12,178 nt of DNA from JAGTQI01 sp038868115 (GTDB lineage Archaea; Thermoproteota; Bathyarchaeia; Bathyarchaeales; Bathycorpusculaceae). This document shows positions 1 to 6,745 of this stretch, piece by piece. The translations under genes and the position numbers were made by a program. Numbering within the stretch: position 1 is the stretch's first letter; every line of letters begins with the position of its first letter. The DNA lies in NCBI GenBank assembly GCA_038868115.1, contig JAWBXA010000028.1, forward strand, positions 1 to 12,178, given 5' to 3'. The notes under the pieces are model-generated. The model saw only the letters and a program-made list of their open reading frames with translations, had not been told where the DNA came from and ran no database searches.

Positions 1-320
1 CATATAAGAAGCTTTTGGAGATGGGAATTCCAAAGGAGGATGCACGCTACATTCTTCCAAACGCTGCAAAAACAAACATTGTTGTAACAATGAATGCCCG
101 TGAACTCCGCCACTTCTTTAATTTGCGGTGCTGCGCCCGCTCTCAATGGGAGCTCCGCGAAGTTGCAACTGAAATGCTTCGACAAGTGAAGAGGGTGGCG
201 CCATCGCTTTTTGAGAATGCTGGACCTACGTGTGTTGAGCTTGGTTTTTGTCCGGAAGGAAAGATGAAACCGCCAGAATGCAATATTGAAGAGATTAAAA
301 AACAGTTCAAAAACCTCTAA
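1..320 (+). CDS. thyX: Flavin-dependent thymidylate synthase ThyX, C-terminal part (5' end outside window)
   Basis: The frame is open from base 3 to the TAA at 318-320, giving about 105 codons of a gene that begins before the window. ThyX makes dTMP from dUMP, using methylenetetrahydrofolate as carbon donor and FAD/NADPH for reduction. The visible part matches the family's C-terminal half: a PKEDARYILPNA segment followed by TNIVVTMNARELRHFFNLRC and then CARSQWELR, the arginine-rich block near the nucleotide and flavin site. The diagnostic RHRxxS motif lies in the N-terminal half and cannot be seen. An in-frame TTG at 15 and ATG at 21 are internal codons, not starts, because conserved sequence continues upstream of them. 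The next gene has its own promoter-like box 37 bp downstream. Identification is confident despite truncation. Confidence 0.93.
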   Translation, partial: YKKLLEMGIPKEDARYILPNAAKTNIVVTMNARELRHFFNLRCCARSQWELREVATEMLRQVKRVAPSLFENAGPTCVELGFCPEGKMKPPECNIEEIKKQFKNL

Positions 321-327
321 CTCTGCT

Positions 328-338
328 CTTTTAAAAAG
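328..338 (+). promoter_or_regulatory. Candidate archaeal TATA box for the CofE-like gene
   Basis: The sequence CTTTTAAAAAG is centred about 25 bases before the ATG at 358. That spacing would place transcription start at or next to the start codon, a leaderless arrangement common in archaea. No ribosome-binding site is visible before this ATG, which agrees with a leaderless message. This is inferred from composition and spacing only. Confidence 0.45.
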
Positions 339-357
339 AGAGCGCAAAGCAGTTTAA

Positions 358-1272
358 ATGCCAAGATATAAGGCATACGCAATAACAACAAAGTACTGGC
401 ACCCTGGAGAAGATTACATAAAGAAGATAATAAAACGCATTGATGGAAGGGTTTCAGACGGAGACTTTGTAGTTATTTCGGAAAAGGCTATTGCAACAGC
501 TACAGGCAACATTATAGATGAAAGCACAGTGCATCCAAACTTAAACGCAAAAATCATTGCAAGAGTTTGGATGCCGCTTGTTTGGGGCTATTTTCTTGGC
601 CCAATATGCCACTTGCGAAGAAAACTCATCGAAAGGCTTAGAAGCTATCCGCGAGACGCTGGAAGTCGCCATAAACAGGTCGCCCTACAATATGCGGGTT
701 TGCTGCAAGCTTTAATGTTTGGCTCTGAAGGGGGCATAGACGGAACAAACCTTCCATACGCATATGTTTGCTTACCCCTAAAAGACGCTAAAGCCATAGC
801 CGAAAAAGTACAAAGAAAAATTTTAGAGGCGCTTGGACGGAAAGTTTGCGTCATAATTGCCGACACAGACAAGACATACTCATTTAGAAATTTTTATTTC
901 ACGCCCAGACCAAAACCAATAAGAGGAATCAAAAGTTTTGGCGGCTTCATAACTTATGTGATTGGACGAATGCTAAAGCTAAAAAGAAGGGCAACACCGA
1001 TAGCTGTGGCTGGAAAACCGGTTCCAACCGAAGAGGCTTTAACAATTGCAGAAATTGCAAACCGTGCTAGAGGTTACGGGGCTGGTAGAACTGTGTGGGA
1101 CATGGCTGAAAAATTCAACGTTGATTTGGCTGAAGTAAATTGGGAGATGCTAGAAAAAATAAAACACAAACCCATAGTATTAGTGCGCGTGGCTTCTTCT
1201 GCAAAGTTCATTGAATCGTTAGAACGTCAGGGAAAAGGAAATAAAGAGCGAATGATAAAACCAGCAAAATAA
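358..1272 (+). CDS. CofE-family protein (coenzyme F420-0:L-glutamate ligase-like), diverged
   Basis: The 304-residue protein resembles the CofE family, whose characterised members add glutamates to coenzyme F420-0 using GTP and a divalent metal. The order of elements fits: DGDFVVISEKAIATATG near residues 34-50 corresponds to the family's N-terminal 'DGDvlVvaqKivskaeG' block. GGIDGTN at 125-131 corresponds to the 'NAGID.SN' loop, and VIIADTD at 165-171 to the 'VIISDT' strand, keeping Asp128 and Asp169 as likely metal ligands. A PIVLVRV strand lies near the C-terminus. Several positions depart from CofE as I know it: the ANAGID loop reads SEGGID, and the usual GRPWR after the DT motif is replaced by KTYSFRNFYF. 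The protein is also longer than the usual 250 or so residues. It may therefore be a paralogue with a different acceptor. The ATG at 358 has no ribosome-binding site but sits about 25 bases after a TATA-like box. Confidence 0.7.
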   Translation: MPRYKAYAITTKYWHPGEDYIKKIIKRIDGRVSDGDFVVISEKAIATATGNIIDESTVHPNLNAKIIARVWMPLVWGYFLGPICHLRRKLIERLRSYPRDAGSRHKQVALQYAGLLQALMFGSEGGIDGTNLPYAYVCLPLKDAKAIAEKVQRKILEALGRKVCVIIADTDKTYSFRNFYFTPRPKPIRGIKSFGGFITYVIGRMLKLKRRATPIAVAGKPVPTEEALTIAEIANRARGYGAGRTVWDMAEKFNVDLAEVNWEMLEKIKHKPIVLVRVASSAKFIESLERQGKGNKERMIKPAK

Positions 1273-1306
1273 CAGCCGCCAATCATCCATCAGAGAAGGT
1301 GATGGG

Positions 1307-2800
1307 TTGGAGGCTTCTGTAGAACAGCTTGACACCTTCTTCAATCCAAAGTCAGTGGCCGTTGTCGGCGCCACTAAGAAGATAAACAAGGCTGGGCACA
1401 TCATATTCAAAAATTTTGTGGAAAACAAAAGGAGAGGTGTCTTTAAAGGAGAACTTTACCCCGTAAACCCTCACGAAGATTACATTTTAGGCTTTCAATG
1501 CTATCCAAAACTAACAAAAATCCCCGAAGAAATCGAACTTGTTGTTATCGTTGTTCCAGCGGAAATTGTGCCAGAAATAATGGAGGACGCTGCAGCTAAA
1601 AAAGTTGAAGCCGTGGTCATAATTAGTTCTGGTTTCGGAGAAGTTGGAAACCACGAACTGGAAAAGAAAGTTGTTGAAATTGCGAAAAAGGCTGGGATAA
1701 GGGTTCTCGGTCCCAACTGCCTGGGCGTCTATGATTCCAAAACAGGTGTTGACATGTTATTTCTACCAGAAACAAAGATTTTGATGACAGGCGAAGAGGT
1801 TGTTGCAACTCCTAGACCGATGAGGGGAAACATAGCCATAGTAACCCAAAGCGGAGCCTTCGGAGCGGCAGCCCTCGACTACTTGGCTGGTAGACAGATA
1901 GGTGTCAGCAAATTTGTAAGTTTTGGAAATAAGAGTGACGTAGACGAAGCCGAAATGCTCTACTACCTATACCACGACAATGAAACCAAAGTCATATTGC
2001 TATACGCTGAAGACATAAAGAATGGAAAAGCCTTCATCAGAGCAGCCTCAGAGGTCACAAAGAGAAAGCCAGTAATAGCCATAAAAGCCGGAAGGACAGA
2101 AGCTGGAGCGAGAGCGGCAGCATCTCACACAGGCGCCATGGCAGGCTCAGACCAAATCTACAACGCTGCCTTCACACAAACTGGAATTTTAAGGGTCAGG
2201 GATATGGAAGAATTTTTTAATGCGGCGAAGGCCTTTGTTATGCAGCTACCAGCTGCTGGAAGAAACGTGGCAATAATAACGGACGCGGGTGGACCGGGAA
2301 TATTGGCGGCCGATGAATGCGAAACTCAAGGATTAATCGTTAAGCGGTTCTCTGAAAAGACTATCCAAAAATTTGAGGAGCTCAAGCAAGAGGGAAAGCT
2401 TCCAAAATTTGCAACAAACCTAAACCCTGTCGACGTGACTGGTTCTGCTACATCTGAGATGTTTGAGGTAGCAGCCGACATAGTCTTCCAAGACCCAGAA
2501 ATTCATGGAATACTGCTTCTAGGGCTACACCATACGCCAGCACTGCAAGAAGATTACGTAGATAGAGTGGCGAGGGTTGCCAGCAAATATGAAAAACCCA
2601 TTGTTGCATGTGACATCGGCGAAACTGAAATGGCTTTGTATATCCGCTCCAGATTCGAAAAGCTTGGAATTCCAGCATACTCCTCTCCAGAGGACGCCGC
2701 AAAAGCCATGAGCGCCCTCGTAAAGTATGGGTTATACTTGAAAAAGAAAGGATGCTTCAAAGAATACCTGCAAAAATTCTTTAAGGAAAGGCGTAAGTAA
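1307..2800 (+). CDS. acdA: Acyl/acetyl-CoA synthetase (ADP-forming), alpha subunit
   Basis: The 497-residue protein has the layout of the alpha subunit of ADP-forming acyl-CoA synthetase, which converts acyl-CoA, ADP and phosphate to acid, CoA and ATP; in archaea this conserves energy from peptide or sugar breakdown. Residues about 10-140 form the CoA-binding Rossmann domain (FFNPKSVAVVGAT, then GPNCLG at 135-140). Residues about 172-310 form the first ligase domain, with TQSGAFG and the phosphohistidine motif SHTGA containing His274. Residues about 318-480 form the second ligase domain (AIITDAGGPGILAADE). The ATP-grasp beta domain is absent, so a separate beta subunit must be encoded elsewhere. 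The TTG start is supported by AGGTGAT at 1297-1303, an excellent match to the 16S 3' end. It lies 34 bp after the CofE-like gene and may share its transcript. The acid specificity cannot be read from sequence. Confidence 0.92.
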   Translation: MEASVEQLDTFFNPKSVAVVGATKKINKAGHIIFKNFVENKRRGVFKGELYPVNPHEDYILGFQCYPKLTKIPEEIELVVIVVPAEIVPEIMEDAAAKKVEAVVIISSGFGEVGNHELEKKVVEIAKKAGIRVLGPNCLGVYDSKTGVDMLFLPETKILMTGEEVVATPRPMRGNIAIVTQSGAFGAAALDYLAGRQIGVSKFVSFGNKSDVDEAEMLYYLYHDNETKVILLYAEDIKNGKAFIRAASEVTKRKPVIAIKAGRTEAGARAAASHTGAMAGSDQIYNAAFTQTGILRVRDMEEFFNAAKAFVMQLPAAGRNVAIITDAGGPGILAADECETQGLIVKRFSEKTIQKFEELKQEGKLPKFATNLNPVDVTGSATSEMFEVAADIVFQDPEIHGILLLGLHHTPALQEDYVDRVARVASKYEKPIVACDIGETEMALYIRSRFEKLGIPAYSSPEDAAKAMSALVKYGLYLKKKGCFKEYLQKFFKERRK

Positions 2801-2808
2801 GCATGAGC

Positions 2809-3225
2809 CTATTCGAGGAATATCCTAACTTCCACCTCATCGCCGTCTTTAAGCTTCAAATTCTCCCTCAAATTTAAAGGCGCAATAATTTCCAAAATAT
2901 CCTCGGGATAGTTTTCCACACATGGTAGTACGACGGCGCATGCCACATCACTTTTGATGTACGCCATAAAACATTTTCCTCTGCAGTACCCGGGCTCCGG
3001 CAAAATCTCCATAGCTTTTGCACTTTGCAGAAGATTCCTAACTTCTACATATTTGCCGATCAGTCTCAAGTTTAGTGTTCCAGGATAAGGTATGAAACCA
3101 AGCTTTTCCTTTATCTGTCGCTTAACCCATGGAAGGAAGATGAAGAACGCGCCTTCTCCAGAACCGGAAAGAATTTTTCCCTTCACAAGGACTGTTTTTA
3201 CTGACACCTTACTTTCTTCGGTCAT
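2809..3225 (-). CDS. ribK: CTP-dependent riboflavin kinase (DUF120 family)
   Basis: The enzyme phosphorylates riboflavin to FMN using CTP, the archaeal route that replaces bacterial RibF. The 138-residue protein is the minimal kinase form, without the N-terminal helix-turn-helix domain carried by some archaeal relatives. Family motifs are intact: GSGEGAFF at 21-28, the strongly conserved GFIPYPGTLNL at 43-53, and a C-terminal segment with ENYPEDILEIIAPLNLRE near 104-121 followed by LKDGDEVEV. FMN supply would serve flavoenzymes such as the ThyX encoded nearby, though that link is only inference. The ATG at 3225 lies 20 bp after the stop of the upstream 124-codon gene, suggesting one transcript. 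The gene is convergent with the acyl-CoA synthetase gene, with 8 bp between stops. Identification is confident. Confidence 0.93.
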   Translation of the reverse strand: MTEESKVSVKTVLVKGKILSGSGEGAFFIFLPWVKRQIKEKLGFIPYPGTLNLRLIGKYVEVRNLLQSAKAMEILPEPGYCRGKCFMAYIKSDVACAVVLPCVENYPEDILEIIAPLNLRENLKLKDGDEVEVRIFLE

Positions 3226-3245
3226 GAGCTTTTTCCGTTTTATGC

Positions 3246-3620
3246 TTATGTTTTTACACGTTCTTTAAGCTGGTTTGCAACCTTCCTAAACATGGGGTTC
3301 GATGACATATCCATAACTGGGACTATTATCTTTTCTCTGGTCTCAATTAGCGGCTGATACTTTGGCATGAGCGCATATCCAACAAAGGTCCAGTAAACCC
3401 TCCTGTTTTCGACAAGCGCTTTTGCAGCAGTTTCCGTTGATGCTGGAAGCGGGAAATAAAGGAATACAACGCCTTCAGCCCAGTACAAACCCGCTGTTTT
3501 CCCTCCGGCTATTATTGAAGCAAACCTTGCAATGTCCTCTGGCGATGAGAAAAAGTTGTGCTCCATGATGACAATTTCTTTGAATGGTTCGAATTTGATG
3601 TCTACTTCGCCTTCAGCCAT
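3246..3620 (-). CDS. Hypothetical protein, 124 aa, in a pair with ribK
   Basis: I do not recognise this protein. It is a soluble-looking 124-residue product with no cysteine, no signal peptide and no membrane span. Alternating charged and hydrophobic segments suggest an alpha/beta fold, including strands around AGLYWAEGVVFLYFPLP and EKIIVPVMDM, and a basic amphipathic C-terminal helix (FRKVANQLKERVKT). Treating it as a real gene is supported by its ATG start with an AAAGG-type site upstream, its ordinary composition, and its tight placement 20 bp before ribK on the same strand. It heads a two-gene unit divergent from inositol-3-phosphate synthase. A role connected with flavin metabolism is possible from position alone and is not otherwise supported. 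Confidence 0.7.
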   Translation of the reverse strand: MAEGEVDIKFEPFKEIVIMEHNFFSSPEDIARFASIIAGGKTAGLYWAEGVVFLYFPLPASTETAAKALVENRRVYWTFVGYALMPKYQPLIETREKIIVPVMDMSSNPMFRKVANQLKERVKT

Positions 3621-3651
3621 AACCCTTTCGCCTTTCTGATAGTCTGTTAAG

Positions 3652-3665
3652 GTTCCCTTTTAATC
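3652..3665 (-). promoter_or_regulatory. Candidate TATA box for the hypothetical protein-ribK pair
   Basis: On the minus strand this segment reads GATTAAAAGGG, centred about 39 bases before the ATG at 3620. This would give a short leader of about 13 bases that contains a purine-rich AAAGG. Support is spacing and composition only. Confidence 0.35.
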
Positions 3666-3680
3666 TTGCCATAGACCAGA

Positions 3681-3692
3681 AAAGGTTATAGA
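3681..3692 (+). promoter_or_regulatory. Candidate TATA box for inositol-3-phosphate synthase
   Basis: The sequence AAAGGTTATAGA lies about 55 bases before the TTG at 3743. A start of transcription about 26 bases downstream would give a leader of about 30 bases that still includes the GAGG ribosome-binding site at 3731-3734. The 122-bp divergent gap (3621-3742) shows no other clear element. Confidence 0.35.
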
Positions 3693-3742
3693 GCACAAAA
3701 GCTAAACCCATTCACCGCAAACCATCAAAAGAGGGACAAAGC

Positions 3743-4822
3743 TTGGCTGAAATTCGAACGGCAATAGTCGGCGTTGGTAATTCAGCGTCAGCTCTAATTC
3801 AAGGAGTGGAATACTATAAAAATGCAAAAGAGGGCGAAACGGTTCCGGGACTAATGCATGTGAACTTCGGCGGATACCACGTCAGGGACATAAGGTTCGT
3901 TGCAGCTTTCGACGTGGACAAAAACAAGATTGGAAAGGACTTGGCTGAGGCCATATTTGTCAAACCAAACTGTTGCGCTAAATTTGCGGACGTGCCACCG
4001 TTAGGTGTGGAAGTCTTGCCTGGACCGGTCTTGGACGGTGTGGCAAAGCATATGAGAGAGGCCTTCAACGTTTATAGCGAAAACGAAGTTAAACCAGCAA
4101 ATGTCGTAGATGTCCTAAAAGATTCCAGAGTAGAAATTCTCGTTAATTATTTGCCTGTCGGAAGCCACTATGCCACACGCTTTTATGCCCAAGCCGCCTT
4201 GGATGCTGGATGCGCCTTCATAAACTGTATACCGGAATTTATTGCCTCAGACCCTGCATGGAGCAGCAAATTTGAGGCGCGGGGTCTTCCAGTGGCTGGT
4301 GACGACATCAAAAGTCAGCTGGGTGCAACCATACTACACAGAAATCTCGTTAGGCTGTGCATTGACAGAGGCGTAATCGTCGACGAAACATACCAGCTGA
4401 ATCTGGGCGGGGACACAGATTTTCTGAATATGACAGTTGAAGAACGCCTAAAAACAAAACGCATAAGCAAGACAGAAGCCGTAAAAAGTCTGGTGCCATA
4501 TGACCTGCCAACCCGCATAGGACCATCAGACTATGTGCCTTTTTTAGGGAACAAGAAAATATGCTATATATGGTTGAAGGGGAGAAAATTCGGCGACAGA
4601 CCCCTAACAATAACCGTTAAACTTGAAGTGGAAGATTCACCCAACAGCGCTGGAGTGGTCATAGACGTGATAAGGGCCGTAAAATTGGCTCTGGACCGAA
4701 AAATAGCTGGACCCCTAATAAGTATATCATCATACGCCTTCAAACATCCGCCAGTACAAGCGCCAGACCCAGTTGCAAAAGAGTGGGTGGAAGAATACAT
4801 CAAGGGCAAGCGTGAACGCTAA
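3743..4822 (+). CDS. ino1: Inositol-3-phosphate synthase (myo-inositol-1-phosphate synthase), archaeal type
   Basis: This NAD-dependent enzyme converts D-glucose 6-phosphate to 1L-myo-inositol 3-phosphate. In archaea that product feeds archaetidylinositol lipids and, in some lineages, inositol solutes. The 359-residue protein shows the Rossmann NAD-binding start IVGVGNSASALIQGVEYY at 8-25, GDDIKSQLGATILHR at 186-200, NLGGDTDFLNM at 220-230, KRISKTEAV at 239-247 and EDSPNSAGVVIDVIRAVK at 297-314, so all conserved blocks are present and in order. The start is a TTG with GAGG 8 bases upstream; it gives the expected short N-terminus before the nucleotide-binding strand. The gene stands alone, divergent from the ribK pair and convergent with pcc1, with 9 bp between the two stop codons. 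Confidence 0.95.
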   Translation: MAEIRTAIVGVGNSASALIQGVEYYKNAKEGETVPGLMHVNFGGYHVRDIRFVAAFDVDKNKIGKDLAEAIFVKPNCCAKFADVPPLGVEVLPGPVLDGVAKHMREAFNVYSENEVKPANVVDVLKDSRVEILVNYLPVGSHYATRFYAQAALDAGCAFINCIPEFIASDPAWSSKFEARGLPVAGDDIKSQLGATILHRNLVRLCIDRGVIVDETYQLNLGGDTDFLNMTVEERLKTKRISKTEAVKSLVPYDLPTRIGPSDYVPFLGNKKICYIWLKGRKFGDRPLTITVKLEVEDSPNSAGVVIDVIRAVKLALDRKIAGPLISISSYAFKHPPVQAPDPVAKEWVEEYIKGKRER

Positions 4823-4836
4823 AAACGGCTTTTAGC
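4818..4836. terminator. Inverted repeat at the convergent ino1/pcc1 stops, possible bidirectional terminator
   Basis: GCTAAAA (4818-4824) and TTTTAGC (4830-4836) are perfect 7-base inverted arms around the 5-base loop ACGGC. The arms include the stop codons of both convergent genes, and each strand ends in a T-rich stretch. A transcript from either side could fold here. The stem is short and A/T-rich, so a role in termination is only a suggestion; part of the symmetry comes from two facing TAA stops. Confidence 0.35.
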
Positions 4837-5083
4837 CTAACCTCTCCAAAGCATAGAGAGCACTGCAAACAGCTGAAATCCACCTTAAGTAGGCGTTTAA
4901 GGCCGCCCGCAAAGCTACAATATCCCTGGCTTCAACAGTCAAAACCAAAAAAGTGTTTTCAATTTTTAAGTTTGCTTTGGAGCGCGTTGTAGATGGCTTT
5001 GCAATTTCCGGCATAAGCGCCTCAACTATTATCAAACCCTTATTTGAAGGAAATTTTAGGCGAATAATGGCTTTAGCTTTCAT
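4832..5083 (-). CDS. pcc1: KEOPS complex subunit Pcc1
   Basis: Pcc1 is the small dimerisation subunit of KEOPS, the complex (with Kae1, Bud32 and Cgi121) that installs the threonylcarbamoyl group of t6A37 on ANN-decoding tRNAs. The 83-residue protein has family features: an initial strand (AKAIIRLKF), EALMPEI at 21-27, RSKANL at 34-39, and the signature EARDIVALRAALNAYLRW at 51-68 on the long dimer-interface helix. Its ATG at 5083 lies inside the end of the upstream Brix gene, an 11-bp overlap that implies translational coupling. It is the last gene of the psmA operon. No other KEOPS subunit is in the window. Length and motifs are typical. Confidence 0.9.
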   Translation of the reverse strand: MKAKAIIRLKFPSNKGLIIVEALMPEIAKPSTTRSKANLKIENTFLVLTVEARDIVALRAALNAYLRWISAVCSALYALERLG

Positions 5084-5636
5084 GAACCCGTAAGTCCCAG
5101 ATTAAATGAGATATCTTAATTCTTGGACCTATTTCCACATTTTCCGGAAGAAGTCTAAAAGTCGCTATTATTTCCCCTGCTGAGCTAGTGGTAGTTCGCA
5201 TTATGGCACTATAGCTTCTATACTCATCCTCGCTAGACACTATTGGGATGTTGAAAAATTCTGAAAACGCTTTCTCCAGTCTATCAACCTCTTGGGATTG
5301 TTCCGGCGAAGATGCAATGGCAACAGATTTTATTCTTCTGCCCCTTGGCATGGTTTGAAATTCTCTGCGAAGTTTCACACCTCTCAAGTATATTAGTGGC
5401 GATACCGGTTGCAGCTTTTCATTAACATAGTAAAGCTCTATTTTTCCAGGCCCACCCTTCCAGCGGTCAACAATAACAACTTTCTCAGCACCAAGCTCTA
5501 AGGCTTTTGCTGCCACACCTTCAAGGCTCAATTTTCCACGGTTTATCCTTAAAATATTTGGAAAAGTATGTGAAAGGTCCTTACAGAGGGTTCTTATACT
5601 TTTAGTTGGTCTCCGAGAGGTAGTTAAAAGTATCAA
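5073..5636 (-). CDS. Brix domain ribosome biogenesis protein (archaeal Imp4-like)
   Basis: The 187-residue protein is the single-Brix-domain archaeal relative of eukaryotic Imp4/Brx1/Rpf proteins, which bind rRNA during pre-ribosome assembly. The N-terminus ILLTTSRRPT is the family's first strand and loop, followed by a helix (IRTLCKDLSHTFPN), INRGKLSLEGVAAKALELGA and VVIVDRWKGGPGKIELY, all in typical order. The start is TTG, 9 bp after the eL43 stop; no upstream alternative would preserve the family's usual beginning. It overlaps pcc1 by 11 bp. Its place between eL43 and pcc1 follows the archaeal exosome superoperon, except that rpoP, often found here, is missing. Confidence 0.9.
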   Translation of the reverse strand: MILLTTSRRPTKSIRTLCKDLSHTFPNILRINRGKLSLEGVAAKALELGAEKVVIVDRWKGGPGKIELYYVNEKLQPVSPLIYLRGVKLRREFQTMPRGRRIKSVAIASSPEQSQEVDRLEKAFSEFFNIPIVSSEDEYRSYSAIMRTTTSSAGEIIATFRLLPENVEIGPRIKISHLIWDLRVHES

Positions 5637-5645
5637 GATTTCAGC

Positions 5646-5951
5646 CTATTCTTCTTCCTCCGCTACTGTTGAAGTCTCAACCTCTTCTACAGGCGTCCCT
5701 TTTGCAACGCGTTTAGCCACCAAGCCAAGCTTTGTTGCCGGAGTGTAAGCGCCCCCGGTGAAAGTGAAGCCGCATTTTCTGCATTTCCAGACGCCTACGC
5801 TTACCCGCTTAACTCTTGGAAGCCCACATTGAGGACATTTATGGCTTTTCTTCATCTCGGTGACTATTTTTATGTAACGTTTCCTAACGGTGGCTCCGTA
5901 GCGGGGTCCTAAACCCCTAGTTGGACCAACTTTCTTTGTTCTTTTCCCCAT
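5646..5951 (-). CDS. rpl37ae: Large subunit ribosomal protein eL43 (L37Ae)
   Basis: This zinc-binding protein of the 50S subunit begins MGKRTKKVGPTRGLGPRYG, the usual archaeal start, and carries a C-x2-C-x14-C-x2-C zinc finger at Cys39, Cys42, Cys57 and Cys60. A basic body is followed by a short acidic tail ending in four glutamates. I chose the ATG at 5951 (101 residues): it has a GGTGGTGA site just upstream and gives the family N-terminus. The GTG at 5960 would add only Met-Val-Lys and overlap the rrp42 stop. The gap to rrp42 is 2 bp with the chosen start, and 9 bp separate its stop from the Brix gene. Confidence 0.95.
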   Translation of the reverse strand: MGKRTKKVGPTRGLGPRYGATVRKRYIKIVTEMKKSHKCPQCGLPRVKRVSVGVWKCRKCGFTFTGGAYTPATKLGLVAKRVAKGTPVEEVETSTVAEEEE

Positions 5952-5953
5952 TT

Positions 5954-6745
5954 TCACCACCCTAGCTTCTTCCTAATTTCTGCGGCTTTCTCTCTAGCAA
6001 TTTGAACAGCCTCAAACACCTGTTCTGGCGTGAAATATCCGCTCCCGCCCTTTTGAACTGCACATATGTTGCCGTCATCATCAATCGTTATGGTTAGTCT
6101 GGCATCCATAACTTGTTCTTCTTCAAGCCAAGGGTCCACGACAAGTTTATTATTTATCTTTGCAAAAGTGACTGATACTGGATGTCGTCTTACCGGAAGC
6201 GCTGTATACCCGGGCTTGATTTTTATTTCGCTATCCTCAACTTCATAATTAAACATTTTTGTATTAAGGAGTGCAGCTACGGCGGCTAGCGATGACGCGT
6301 CAATTAGGTTTCCATCATGATTAAGCACATAAATGTCCACAAATATTACAAAGACCCTCTTACCTGGTGTTATGCAAAGCTTATCCAGTTCGATGGCTTT
6401 TGACTCCCTAATCCCACGGTCAACAACCCTTGCCAACTCTATCGAGTTTTCATCTGGTGGACCTGGCTCAAAGGTTGGCGAAGCCAAGGGTACAAGTTCA
6501 GCGTTTACGGTCAAGACTCCCTCGTTGGGCGTGTCTGGAAATGGTTCTCCAGTTTCGATTTTAACTCCGACCATAACCTCTGTTTTTCCAAGAAGAACTC
6601 GTGCGGAACCCTCAGCCCTTTCAATTATTCCCTGCTCTACTTTTATTTCCCTATAATCGGTTAAGCCTCTGCCGTCAAGCCTCTTCCCTTTTGCAATTAA
6701 CTGTGCAATTTGCTTCTGCTTAACACGAACAACAATTGTCGACAT
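5954..6745 (-). CDS. rrp42: Exosome complex component Rrp42 (non-catalytic RNase PH-type subunit)
   Basis: Rrp42 pairs with Rrp41 in the hexameric ring of the archaeal exosome, which degrades and tails RNA 3' to 5' using phosphate. The 263-residue protein shows KRLDGR at 21-26, then FEPGPPDENSIELARVVDRG at 92-111, DGNLIDASSLAAVAAL at 144-159 and the C-terminal VQKGGSGYFT at 230-239, all characteristic of Rrp42 rather than Rrp41. The catalytic aspartate pair seen in the neighbouring Rrp41 is not present at the equivalent place, as expected for this structural partner. The ATG overlaps the rrp41 stop by one base (TAATG on the minus strand), so translation is coupled and the two subunits are probably made in equal amounts. 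Confidence 0.96.
   Translation of the reverse strand: MSTIVVRVKQKQIAQLIAKGKRLDGRGLTDYREIKVEQGIIERAEGSARVLLGKTEVMVGVKIETGEPFPDTPNEGVLTVNAELVPLASPTFEPGPPDENSIELARVVDRGIRESKAIELDKLCITPGKRVFVIFVDIYVLNHDGNLIDASSLAAVAALLNTKMFNYEVEDSEIKIKPGYTALPVRRHPVSVTFAKINNKLVVDPWLEEEQVMDARLTITIDDDGNICAVQKGGSGYFTPEQVFEAVQIAREKAAEIRKKLGW

Noticed and set aside
6066..6656. Plus-strand open frames inside rrp42
   Set aside because: They are antisense shadows of a clearly conserved gene, with low-complexity serine/threonine-rich products and no recognisable motif.
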